Below, piece after piece: positions 1-6,352 of a DNA stretch of 12,642 bases (its first letter is position 1; each line of letters begins with the position of its first letter). The notes beneath the pieces are model-generated. The model did not search any database, had not been told where the DNA came from, and saw only the letters and a list, made by a program, of their open reading frames with translations. The position numbers and the translations under genes are program-made. The stretch spans positions 1-12,642 of the forward strand of contig JBAJNN010000044.1 of NCBI GenBank assembly GCA_036881905.1. The letters run 5' to 3'. Origin of the DNA: JBAJNN01 sp036881905 (GTDB taxonomy: Bacteria > Pseudomonadota > Alphaproteobacteria > Rhizobiales > Im1).

Positions 1-120
1 GCTCTGGGTCAGATGGCCTTGCATGACGGATTTCTCGGCGAGCTTATTTCCGGTGACGGCATCATCCGCCATCTTGGGCGGGTCACCGCCTCCTCGGCAA
101 TCTCTTCGGTGGCGTCTTGA
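1..120 (+). CDS. 3' end of an unidentified phage gene (partial)
   Basis: The first 39 codons read openly from the left edge and end at TGA 118-120; the gene begins outside the window. The tail includes the stretch LHDGFLGELISGDGIIRHLG. Third positions are mostly G or C, as in the real genes here. I do not recognise the family. From its place before the scaffold and capsid genes it could be the end of a portal or another head-completion protein, but that rests on position only. After about base 75 the +2 frame (codons from 75) also reads well, giving LLGNLFGGVLTGQDG, so a single-base loss near 74-80 may have replaced the original C-terminus. The next likely start is 49 bases after the stop. 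Confidence 0.45.
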   Translation, partial: ALGQMALHDGFLGELISGDGIIRHLGRVTASSAISSVAS

Positions 121-169
121 CCGGTCAAGACGGCCTCGCCGGGACCGTTCCACGCCGGACAGCTTTACG

Positions 170-1033
170 ATGCGGGCGCTTAAGCATTTGTTCGAGGCGT
201 TTATCCGCGGTGGGCGCGAAGGGTGGAACCCGAGCGATCCGCCAGGCTACGATCCGGCGACGAAACGGCGTCTGCATGCTTACGCCGAAGCGCACCCGGT
301 TATGAAACCGTTCGACGCCTTCAACCGTGTGGTCGGCTATCCGGCGATGGCGGCGGGCGACGCGGTGTTGCGCGGCGGCAATGCTGTGTTGCACGGCGGG
401 GCGTCGGCCGTCAATCAACTCGCCCGCGAGCTTGGGTTGGCCGGGCCGCACGATGACAGGCTCGAGCGCGACCTGTTGGGGTTGGCCGAGATGGGGCTGG
501 GCCATGGCGGGAAAATCGGCGGCCTGGCCGGTTTGGGCGGAGTTGCTGTGACACGGACAAGACAGGCGGCGAGCAGAGGAATTCAAATGGGGCGACGGGG
601 CGCAAGGCCAGACATTCCAACTCAACTCGAACGCCTCATAAGAACAGGCGGAAAACCGGTCAAGGTCGGGGAGATTCCGGCTGAGCAACTGGCGGACATT
701 AAAAAGGTGGTTCCCAGAGAGGCAGGTTTGATGTTTGAGGCCGCCGACGGCTCGATTTACGCGACCGAGGGATTGTTGAACAGTCTGCGTATCGAGCGGC
801 CCCAACACGCCGAACGGTTGGTCGCGGGCATGCCGGAACATCTCAAATACGGCGAAGTGAGGGGGAACCCGAGGGCGGATAGGTCGCACAGACCGATTAT
901 TGTCCGGCCCAACCCAAACAGGCCAAACCGCTACGATGTTATGGTCTTGGATGCGGGACGCGGTAACGAGATTGGCGTGCCGTCCATGTTTACATCTCGC
1001 CGCAACATCATTGAGAGAACGAAAAAGCCCTGA
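170..1033 (+). CDS. Two-part phage protein with a possible C-terminal nuclease/toxin-like domain
   Basis: 287 residues from ATG 170. An in-frame ATG at 23 would add 49 arginine- and proline-rich residues over the end of the preceding gene, so I reject it; no clear ribosome site decides the start. Residues 25-125 (PGYDPATKRRLHAYAEAHP, then FDAFNRVVGYPAMAAGDAVL, then DRLERDLLGLAE) resemble the helical N-terminal modules of phage ejection-type proteins that I recall. Residues about 160-287 form a separate basic domain ending in NRYDVMVLDAGRGNEIGVPSMF. Its strand-rich end resembles phage barnase/EndoU/colicin E5-like (PBECR) domains, but no catalytic motif is obvious. Codon use changes near base 540: AGA, ACA and ATA appear in the C-terminal half and are scarce before it, which suggests a swapped C-terminal cassette. 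The domain split is well supported; the function is a guess. Confidence 0.6.
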   Translation: MRALKHLFEAFIRGGREGWNPSDPPGYDPATKRRLHAYAEAHPVMKPFDAFNRVVGYPAMAAGDAVLRGGNAVLHGGASAVNQLARELGLAGPHDDRLERDLLGLAEMGLGHGGKIGGLAGLGGVAVTRTRQAASRGIQMGRRGARPDIPTQLERLIRTGGKPVKVGEIPAEQLADIKKVVPREAGLMFEAADGSIYATEGLLNSLRIERPQHAERLVAGMPEHLKYGEVRGNPRADRSHRPIIVRPNPNRPNRYDVMVLDAGRGNEIGVPSMFTSRRNIIERTKKP

Positions 1034-1204
1034 TGAGGATCGCGGAAACCGTTTGGTTGTTCCAAACCAAACCCCCTCAATACAGCTATCGGGTGTGCTG
1101 CAAACGGCTAGCCTGAACCACACTTGAATTGATCAAGACCCGAGTGGACAGAGCATGGAGCGTCGAACAGGGCTTAAATCATATGTATCACGGGCGATGT
1201 AAAA
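1034..1204. other. 171-base non-coding gap
   Basis: No convincing reading frame lies here. It has a 6-bp hairpin, GTTTGG 1051-1056 with CCAAAC 1062-1067, but no T-run follows, so it is not a standard intrinsic terminator. The inverted repeat CTTGA 1123-1127 / TCAAG 1133-1137 could be a protein site. The gap is less GC-rich than its flanks and follows the atypical C-terminal cassette of the upstream gene, so it may have arrived with that cassette. I see no clear promoter. Confidence 0.3.
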
Positions 1205-1438
1205 ATGCAAGAGGGATTTCCCTGCGGCGAGGCCGAGAGGCTGTTGACCCATCCGCTGATCGAGCGAACCCTCGACACATTGGAGGGTGACGCGGTCGAG
1301 GCGATCATACACACCGATGACGCCGATCGTCGCGCTCTTCGCGTGTTCGAGGTCCGCGCCATTCGTTCCCTGCGGGAAAAACTCAAGACCCTGGCCGAGG
1401 GCAAGGCCCTGACCCGCAAGCCCGGAGACGTCGCCTGA
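1205..1438 (+). CDS. Small conserved phage protein upstream of scaffold
   Basis: 77 residues. ATG 1205 is the first start after an in-frame TAA at 1175-1177; no strong Shine-Dalgarno is seen. The protein is charged and mostly helical: AERLLTHPLIERTLDTLEGD, then AIIHTDDADRRALRVFEVRA, then IRSLREKLKTLAEG. Many podophage-like clusters have a short helical protein of about 70-80 residues with an 'LL..P.......LE' start and an 'IR.L...L..L...G' end, between portal and scaffold. The role is unknown; an accessory in packaging or portal assembly is a positional guess. The scaffold gene starts 43 bases later. Confidence 0.65.
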   Translation: MQEGFPCGEAERLLTHPLIERTLDTLEGDAVEAIIHTDDADRRALRVFEVRAIRSLREKLKTLAEGKALTRKPGDVA

Positions 1439-1469
1439 TGATGGCGGCTTTCGTAACCGTTTCGATGAT

Positions 1470-1475
1470 AGGAGA
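1470..1475 (+). promoter_or_regulatory. Ribosome binding site of the scaffold gene
   Basis: AGGAGA lies 6 bases before ATG 1482. It is the first strong Shine-Dalgarno in the head module and supports this scaffold start. Confidence 0.7.
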
Positions 1476-1481
1476 CAGAAG

Positions 1482-2471
1482 ATGTTGAAACCCGACCAAG
1501 CCTCGCCGACAAGTGGCGAGACCGCATTCGACGCGCACGCCGAGGCGGCCGCGGACGCGACGGAAGAGCGGACTTTCGCGAGTCCGGAAGAGGCCTTAGG
1601 CGCGCTCGCGGATGATGAAGAGAGTCAAGACGCCGACCCGACAGCTAAAACCGAGGACGCCCTGGCGGCGCAAGGGGCGGAAGACGACGCGCAAGACGGG
1701 CAGGACCAAGACGAGGCGCAAGAGGGCGATGAGACCCTGGTGCGTCTGGGCGACGGCGAGGAGGTTGCGCTCGGCGAGCTTAAAAACGGCTATTTCCGCA
1801 ACAAGGACTATACGCAAAAGACCGAGGCGTTAGACCGCGAGCATCAAGCGGTCGAGGCCGCGCGAGACGATTACCGGCATGGCGTCAAGCATCTCCAAGG
1901 CGTTTGGCAGGCCCTCAACGGCGTTCTGGCCGGTTTGATCCCGCCCGAACCCGATTTCACCCAGGCCGCGAACGACCCCACAGGCTACAACTATCAGCTG
2001 GCGTTGCGCAACAACGCCATCACCGAGCTTAACCGCCTTTCGACCATGCGCGACGAGGTTGGAGACGTAGCGTCGGGGTTGAGCGAAAACGACATCGCCC
2101 GTCATAAGGCGCAAGAGGACGCCAAGCTCGCCGCCGCCATGCCGGGGTTGGCCGAACCGGCCCGTCGCGCCGCCTTCGACGCCGTCAACACAAAGACGGC
2201 GCGAGAATTCGGCTTTTCAGAAGATGAGATCGGATCGACATTCGATCACCGTATTTTGCGCCTGGTGCATTACGCCGGGCTTGGCAAACAGGCCGAGGCC
2301 AACCGCAAACGGGCGGGGAAACCCAGGCCCGAGAAACCGGGTTCGGGGGAGAGCCTCAACCCGGCGACGGCGCGGCCGGCAACGGCGCGGGCCGCGAAGA
2401 ACGCGCAAGCCATGAAGCGTCTTGCGCAAACTGGATCGTTCGAGGCCGCCATGGCGGTCGATTTCGAGTGA
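1482..2471 (+). CDS. Phage capsid scaffold (assembly) protein
   Basis: 329 residues. Scaffold proteins guide the capsid protein into a procapsid and are then expelled or cleaved. Residues 1-85 are strongly acidic and low in complexity (runs of D, E, A and Q). Residues 87-112 carry the pattern 'VRLGDGEEVALGELKNGY' followed by 'RNKDYTQKT', a hallmark I know from phage scaffold proteins of this type ('...eLk.Gy.r..DYT.KT...'). A helical, probably coiled middle follows (residues 113-265). The C-terminal 60 residues are basic (RKRAGKPRPEKPG, then AARAAKNAQAMKRL), as expected for a capsid-binding tail. The gene lies directly before the major capsid gene. No protease motif is seen. Confidence 0.85.
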   Translation: MLKPDQASPTSGETAFDAHAEAAADATEERTFASPEEALGALADDEESQDADPTAKTEDALAAQGAEDDAQDGQDQDEAQEGDETLVRLGDGEEVALGELKNGYFRNKDYTQKTEALDREHQAVEAARDDYRHGVKHLQGVWQALNGVLAGLIPPEPDFTQAANDPTGYNYQLALRNNAITELNRLSTMRDEVGDVASGLSENDIARHKAQEDAKLAAAMPGLAEPARRAAFDAVNTKTAREFGFSEDEIGSTFDHRILRLVHYAGLGKQAEANRKRAGKPRPEKPGSGESLNPATARPATARAAKNAQAMKRLAQTGSFEAAMAVDFE

Positions 2472-2492
2472 TTCTTTGAACCTCTTGGATAT

Positions 2493-2506
2493 GGAGAAGA
2501 CCCATG
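2493..2506 (+). promoter_or_regulatory. Translation initiation site of the capsid gene (copy 1 of a repeated 14-mer)
   Basis: GGAGAAGACCCATG gives a Shine-Dalgarno 6 bases before the capsid ATG at 2504. The identical 14 bases occur at 3499-3512, before the next gene. Confidence 0.75.
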
Positions 2507-3493
2507 GCTAAACTCGCCAACACGTTTACCACCTACGCGACGGTCGGCAACCGCGAGGAGCTGTCCGACGTCATAAGCCGGATCACGCCGGAAGATACGC
2601 CGATTTATTCCATGATCGGCAAAGACACGGCCAAATCGACCCATCCCGAATGGGAAACCGAAGGCCTCGATCCTCCGGGCGAGAATTTTCACGCCGAAGG
2701 CGACGAATTCGATTTCGATGCCATCGACACGCCCAGGCGGGTCGGCAACTACACCCAGATTTTCAGAAAAAGCTGGGTGGTGTCGCGGACCCAGGAAGCG
2801 GTGGATAATGCCGGCAACGCCGAGAAGATCAAGGCGGAGAAGCTGCGCAAGGGCATCGAGGTGCGAAAAGACATCGAGTTTGCGCTTCTCGACAATAAGG
2901 GCGCGAAGGCGACCGATCCGCGTAAATTGGGCTCGCTGTCGTCCTGGTATGAGACCAATGTCTCTCGCGGGGAAGGCGGGGCCAATGGCGGCTTCGCTAA
3001 AACGACCGGCCTGACCCAGGCCGCGACCGCGGGTAAGAAACGCGCCTTCACCAAGGCTCTCCTGGACGACGCCATGCAGCAAATCTACCAAAGCGGCGGA
3101 CGCGCGAAATTCGCCGTGGTCTCGCCCTATGTGAAGTCGGTGTTCGTGAGCTTCATGTCCGACGCCAACGTCAATCTGTGGCGCACGGCCGCGACGGGGG
3201 CGCGCAACACCATCACGGCGACGGCGGATATTTACGAAGGCCCGTTCGGCAAAGTATCGATCCTGCCCAACCGCGTGGCGTCGTCCAGCGCGGATATGGC
3301 CTCCAACATCCATTTGCTCGACCCGTCTTTGCTGTCGGTCAAGATGCTGCGACCGATTCAGAACGTCAAAAATCTCGCCAAAACCGGCGACGCCGAAAAG
3401 GGCGTGATCATCGGCGAGGGCACGCTGTGCGTGAAGAACGAGGAAGGCTTGGGCGTGATCGCCGACATATTCGGCCTGTCGGCGGCGGCTTGA
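2504..3493 (+). CDS. Major capsid protein, SU10-like (DUF5309) family
   Basis: 329 residues, typical for the SU10 major capsid family (HK97-fold shell protein). The N-terminus holds the family pattern 'REELSDVISRITPEDTPIYS' then MIGKDTAKS (residues 17-45), followed by EWETEGLDPPGENFHAEGDE. The middle has NYTQIFRKSWVVSRTQEAVD and a helical 'EKLRKGIEVRKDIEFALLDN' segment, the expected spine region. The later part contains FAVVSPYVKSVF, DIYEGPFGKVSILPNR and a closing set of strands (RPIQNVKNLAKTGDAEKG). It is apparently complete, with no frameshift, and is preceded by a strong ribosome site. Its position after the scaffold gene supports the call. The 415-residue reading frame on the other strand here is an antisense shadow. 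Confidence 0.92.
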   Translation: MAKLANTFTTYATVGNREELSDVISRITPEDTPIYSMIGKDTAKSTHPEWETEGLDPPGENFHAEGDEFDFDAIDTPRRVGNYTQIFRKSWVVSRTQEAVDNAGNAEKIKAEKLRKGIEVRKDIEFALLDNKGAKATDPRKLGSLSSWYETNVSRGEGGANGGFAKTTGLTQAATAGKKRAFTKALLDDAMQQIYQSGGRAKFAVVSPYVKSVFVSFMSDANVNLWRTAATGARNTITATADIYEGPFGKVSILPNRVASSSADMASNIHLLDPSLLSVKMLRPIQNVKNLAKTGDAEKGVIIGEGTLCVKNEEGLGVIADIFGLSAAA

Positions 3494-3498
3494 GCCAG

Positions 3499-3512
3499 GG
3501 AGAAGACCCATG
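3499..3512 (+). promoter_or_regulatory. Translation initiation site of the 75-residue gene (copy 2 of the 14-mer)
   Basis: GGAGAAGACCCATG, identical to the site before the capsid gene, ends in ATG 3510. Confidence 0.7.
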
Positions 3513-3737
3513 AGCAACGATAAATCGGCCCCGCGGGACGAGAAGACGCCCGTGGCGGCGGAACCGGCAAAACAAGCGTCAAGCGCCGTGCCGGTCCTGC
3601 TGCATCGCGACTATTGGGGCCGTGACGGCGTTCGCCATGCCAAAGGGTCCGTCGTATCGGTCGCCGTCGTCACGGCGAAGCGGTTGATCGGCGAAGGTAA
3701 GGCCGAGCGCGCCGACCCGCTTCCCGGGGAAAGCTGA
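3510..3737 (+). CDS. Small conserved phage protein after the capsid gene
   Basis: 75 residues. The first 25 are charged and disordered-looking (KSAPRDEKTPVAAEPAKQ). The rest is compact: VPVLLHRDYWGRDGVRHAKG, then SVVSVAVVTAKRLIGEGKAE, then RADPLPGES. I recall the pattern 'VPV.L.RDYW..dG.R...G..v.v....ak.LI..GKAERADP' from other phages at this position, just after an SU10-like capsid gene. A decoration or head-completion role is plausible but unproven. The initiation site copies that of the capsid gene. The stop overlaps the next start by one base (TGATG 3735-3739). Confidence 0.75.
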   Translation: MSNDKSAPRDEKTPVAAEPAKQASSAVPVLLHRDYWGRDGVRHAKGSVVSVAVVTAKRLIGEGKAERADPLPGES

Positions 3738-4054
3738 TGGCGATCACGGACGGCGATTGGGAGTTGTTCGATTACGATTTCCGTTCCGGTCGCTCGGTGT
3801 GGCGGTATTTCGACGGGGCCGCCACGCATTTTCGCACCGATTATCCGCTCGGGCCGCTGATCGAGGCCAACGCTTGCGCGCGCAATGACGCGACCAAACG
3901 TTTCGGGGAGGGCAAGCGGGTGGCGTCCGTCCCGCTTTCGCTGTTTTACGACCAGCTGGCCCAAGCCCAGGCCCAGGGCGACGACCGCTATATGAGCCGT
4001 TGGCTCAACGACGACGATCATCGCGCCTTCAAGACGTTTGGGGGCAAGCTATGA
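3737..4054 (+). CDS. Conserved phage protein of the head-connector cluster
   Basis: 105 residues. Key parts are DWELFDYDFRSGRSVWRYFD near the start and the motif from FGEGKRVASVPLSLFYDQ through DDRYMSRWLNDDDHRAFKTF at the end. I recall the ending '.F.D.kRVASIPL..y...........GD..wlSRWLND.....FRTF' from small proteins between capsid and adaptor genes in other phages. The biochemical role is unknown; a capsid- or connector-associated part is inferred from position only. It starts one base inside the preceding stop, and its own stop overlaps the next start (ATGA 4051-4054), so translation is probably coupled on both sides. Confidence 0.75.
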   Translation: MAITDGDWELFDYDFRSGRSVWRYFDGAATHFRTDYPLGPLIEANACARNDATKRFGEGKRVASVPLSLFYDQLAQAQAQGDDRYMSRWLNDDDHRAFKTFGGKL

Positions 4055-4623
4055 TCCGCGATTATCCCGAATTGATCGCCGAAATTTGCGCCCGCTCCGG
4101 CGTGTCCGACGTCGCCAACCGCGCCGATATGCTGGTCGGCATGGCCGAGCGTATGCTCTCGAAGCGGTTGCGGCTTGCGGGCATGGAAAAAAGCGTTGAG
4201 GCCACGACCGGCGAAGACGGCCTGGCCTATCTGCCCGGGGATTACCAGGAGATGCGCTCGGTCCATGTGGGGACGAGACCGCTTGAACGTCTGCCTCTCG
4301 GCGCGGTGTCGGCGGGGCGACGCGACGGCTACGCCGTTCAGGGGAGAAAGCTGCGCTCGACCCGGGCGTCCACGCCGCACCAGCTCGTATATTACGCCGC
4401 CTTGCCGAGCCTTGAAACCGACAATACCAGCTGGCTGCTCGACGACGAGCCGGAGCTCTATCTCCACGCGACCCTGTTACAAGCCTATCTGGCGGAGAAC
4501 GACCTTGAGAAGGTCGAGGCGACGGCGGGCTATCTGACCAGTCTGATCGAGGCGGCCAACCGCGCCGATCACATGGCGCGGCTCGCCGGGACCAGGATCA
4601 GTTTTGTGGGGAGCGTGTCATGA
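4051..4623 (+). CDS. Head-to-tail adaptor protein, P22 gp4-like
   Basis: 190 residues from ATG 4051. The frame is open further upstream to an ATG at 4000, but that part overlaps the preceding gene and has no matching ribosome site. The protein is helical with a beta insertion: 'IRDYPELIAEICARSGVSDV', then ANRADMLVGMAERMLSKRLR, then YLPGDYQEMRSVHVGTRPLE. It ends in a long helical hairpin (EPELYLHATLLQAYLAENDL, then EKVEATAGYLTSLIEAANRA). This is the layout of the adaptor that plugs under the portal and starts the tail in short-tailed phages. The start overlaps the preceding stop by four bases, and the following gene looks like a second adaptor of the same general design. Confidence 0.75.
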   Translation: MIRDYPELIAEICARSGVSDVANRADMLVGMAERMLSKRLRLAGMEKSVEATTGEDGLAYLPGDYQEMRSVHVGTRPLERLPLGAVSAGRRDGYAVQGRKLRSTRASTPHQLVYYAALPSLETDNTSWLLDDEPELYLHATLLQAYLAENDLEKVEATAGYLTSLIEAANRADHMARLAGTRISFVGSVS

Positions 4624-5219
4624 GCGCCGAGACCGTTCTGAACAACGTCCTGTTGCAAATCGGGTTGGACCCGCCGTCGCCCCAACTGTCCGGCGACGAT
4701 TACGACATCCGTCAGATTGGGGCGCTGATGAACGCGGCGGGTGAGGATATTGCCGGGCGGGCGGAGTGGTCCGGGCTTTATCGCGACTGGTCGGTCCCCG
4801 GCGGCCTCACGCAAGTGGATTTACCGCGAGATTTTCAGAAAATGGCTTCGCGCGGCGCGGCGCGGCTGAACGGCAAAGGCTTTCGCCCCATTCGCCTGGT
4901 GGTCGCCCCCGAACAATGGACGTTTCTGACCGCGCGGCCCTCGGCGCAACCCTATTGCCACCTCGCGCAAGGCAAGCTCCGGTTTTCCCCGCCGCTCCCC
5001 GTCGAGGGCGCGACGATCCGCTATGTCTCCACACAGTGGGTCGAAGGCAAGGCGGGAATCACCCAGAACGGCGACCGGCTCAAAATCCCCGAGCGTCTGG
5101 TCGAAAAGGCAACGGTCTGGCGGTGGAGGCGGCAAAAGGGCTTGGCCTATGACGACATGCTGGCCGAATTCGAGGCCGATCTGGTTGCCGACATCAAGGC
5201 CGACCGCGGGGAGGGGTGA
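4620..5219 (+). CDS. Second adaptor/connector-like tail protein
   Basis: 199 residues from ATG 4620, overlapping the previous stop by four bases (ATGA). Recognisable parts: SAETVLNNVLLQIGLDPP, 'LPRDFQKMASRGAARLNGKG', APEQWTFLTARPSAQPYCHL, and a C-terminal 'WRWRRQKGLAYDDMLAEFEA' helix. I recall the ending 'WRWRRQKGLAYDDYLAEYEADLA.DIKADRG' from proteins between adaptor and tail-tube genes in podophage-like clusters. The first 40 residues (helix, loop, helix) and the last helices resemble the preceding adaptor in plan, which suggests an ancient duplication. The stop overlaps the next ATG by one base. Confidence 0.75.
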   Translation: MSAETVLNNVLLQIGLDPPSPQLSGDDYDIRQIGALMNAAGEDIAGRAEWSGLYRDWSVPGGLTQVDLPRDFQKMASRGAARLNGKGFRPIRLVVAPEQWTFLTARPSAQPYCHLAQGKLRFSPPLPVEGATIRYVSTQWVEGKAGITQNGDRLKIPERLVEKATVWRWRRQKGLAYDDMLAEFEADLVADIKADRGEG

Positions 5220-5932
5220 TGGGTTCGGCTCTGCGACAACTGTTGATCGACCGTGTGGAGCGGAAATGCCGCGATCCGGTCTATCGCGGGACGATCCTGC
5301 CTTTTACCTACGATCCGCGCAACGGAGAGCGTCACTTCGCCTGGCCGCAAGCGGCATTGGACATCGCCCATGCCTTCGCCCTGCCCGGTGATACCTTTGC
5401 CGGACGGGTCGATCCGCTATCGGACGAAGGCTTGCGCCGTTCGCTGGATTTAGCGACCCTGATGACCGGCGGCGGTGGAGCCGCGCGCGGTCCCGCCAAC
5501 GCCATCGCCATGGGGATGAAACGCATTCCACCTTATCGGCGCATGCCCTCGACCACGCGCGACTTCGCGACCGAGATTGCGGGCGTCCTGCGCAACGGGA
5601 AGTCTTCCAAGGGAAGACTGTTCCGCGCGGACCTCGGCGATATTACCATCGACTGGGGCGAGCCGGGAGATATGGCGAAGAATTTCAAGGGCGGCTGGGG
5701 CTTGAGCCACATTCGCGCCAAACGCACCATTGTCGATGGGATCGACGGCGACGCCTTCGTGCGCCGAACCCTGCCGCGGATTCTGAGCGAGGGGAAATTA
5801 TCTCTTTTTAAAGGCCCGACTTCGGGGCGACGCGCAACGATTACATACGGGAATTACCGTGCGGACCTTAGCTTGTTCCGCGACGGCAAACGGGAAACTT
5901 GGCTGCTGACAGGTTTTAAGAAATGGAGATAG
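5219..5932 (+). CDS. PBECR-type (phage barnase/EndoU/colicin E5-like) putative nuclease
   Basis: 237 residues from ATG 5219; a GTG at 5216 is possible, but the TGATG overlap favours 5219. Residues 20-90 are an N-terminal module with the pattern AWPQAALDIAHAFALPGDTF, then DEGLRRSLDLATLMTGGGG, seen in other phage late proteins. Residues 135-237 resemble PBECR domains: 'GDITIDWGEPG', then GGWGLSHIRAKR with candidate catalytic H164, then LPRILSEGKL, ATITYGNYRADLSLF and a closing KRETWLLTGFKKWR. In such domains the conserved His and basic residues are predicted to cleave RNA; activity here is not shown. It may be packaged and delivered with DNA, or act as a prophage-borne effector; no dedicated immunity gene is seen next to it. 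The last part is less GC-rich than the start, consistent with a replaceable C-terminus. Confidence 0.65.
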   Translation: MGSALRQLLIDRVERKCRDPVYRGTILPFTYDPRNGERHFAWPQAALDIAHAFALPGDTFAGRVDPLSDEGLRRSLDLATLMTGGGGAARGPANAIAMGMKRIPPYRRMPSTTRDFATEIAGVLRNGKSSKGRLFRADLGDITIDWGEPGDMAKNFKGGWGLSHIRAKRTIVDGIDGDAFVRRTLPRILSEGKLSLFKGPTSGRRATITYGNYRADLSLFRDGKRETWLLTGFKKWR

Positions 5933-6052
5933 CCCCGTTGAACGACAAGAATAGCCTTTCCTTGCTGCCTACGCACCAAGCCCTCCCGGTATAGGATGGC
6001 AAGGTGGGAGCGGGGCCGCCAATCTTCATAGCATAACGGAATTGTTTTTGCA
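5933..6052. other. 120-base gap before the damaged tail locus
   Basis: No gene is supported. It holds only weak inverted repeats (CCTTGC 5960-5965 / GCAAGG 5999-6004) with long loops and no T-run. TATAGG at 5990-5995 has no -35 at the right distance. This gap breaks the otherwise overlapping gene chain, so it is where a regulatory site would be expected, but I cannot name one. Confidence 0.25.
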
Positions 6053-6352
6053 ATGCTCAATATCAACCCGGGCCGCGTTCGGCCGCAGAACCGCGTGGCC
6101 ACGCCGAGCGACAAGCAGCCGACGGCGCAAACACGCCGCTATGCCGCGCCTACGGCCGGGCTGATGACCAACATTTCGCCGGTCACGCCGCTCGAGCGCA
6201 CGGCGGTTGTCATGGAAAACTTCTGGCCGACCGCAAGCGGCTCGAAAGCCGCCTGGCCTCTCAAGGAATCGGTATCGGGTCCGAAGCCTATAAATCTGCG
6301 ATGGACGATTACGGCAGGCAGACCAACGACGCCCGTCTCGACGCCATCCTGA
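6053..6352 (+). pseudogene. N-terminal remnant of a P22 gp10-like tail protein
   Basis: The 99-residue frame starts like a large tail protein. After RVATPSDKQPTAQTRRYAAP comes the pattern TAGLMTNISPVTPLERTAVV then MENFWPTASGSKA. I recall 'AP..GL..N..L....p..A..leNfFPTatG...R.G' as the opening of gp10-like tail-needle/stabilisation proteins, which are several hundred residues long. Here the family likeness stops at about residue 65 (base about 6250). The remaining codons up to TAG 6350-6352 are an out-of-frame reading of the next protein. The remnant is thus at most a tenth of the usual gene. A full-length gene of this family is normally needed for tail completion, so its loss suggests a defective phage unless the join is an assembly error. 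Confidence 0.6.

Noticed and set aside
1051..1067. Hairpin GTTTGG/CCAAAC as a terminator
   Set aside because: The stem is only 6 bp, mixed in composition, and C's rather than T's follow it.
125..1123. 332-residue frame on the - strand
   Set aside because: Lies antisense to the 170-1033 gene, has no domain pattern and an unlikely composition (many Cys, His and Arg); a shadow of a GC-rich gene.
2270..3517. 415-residue frame on the - strand opposite the capsid gene
   Set aside because: Fully antisense to the recognised capsid protein and the end of the scaffold; Arg/Gly-rich with no motif.
5938..5995. Possible promoter (TTGAAC ... TATAGG) in the 120-base gap
   Set aside because: The boxes are about 46 bases apart, and the nearer TTGCTG is 22 bases away, outside normal spacing.
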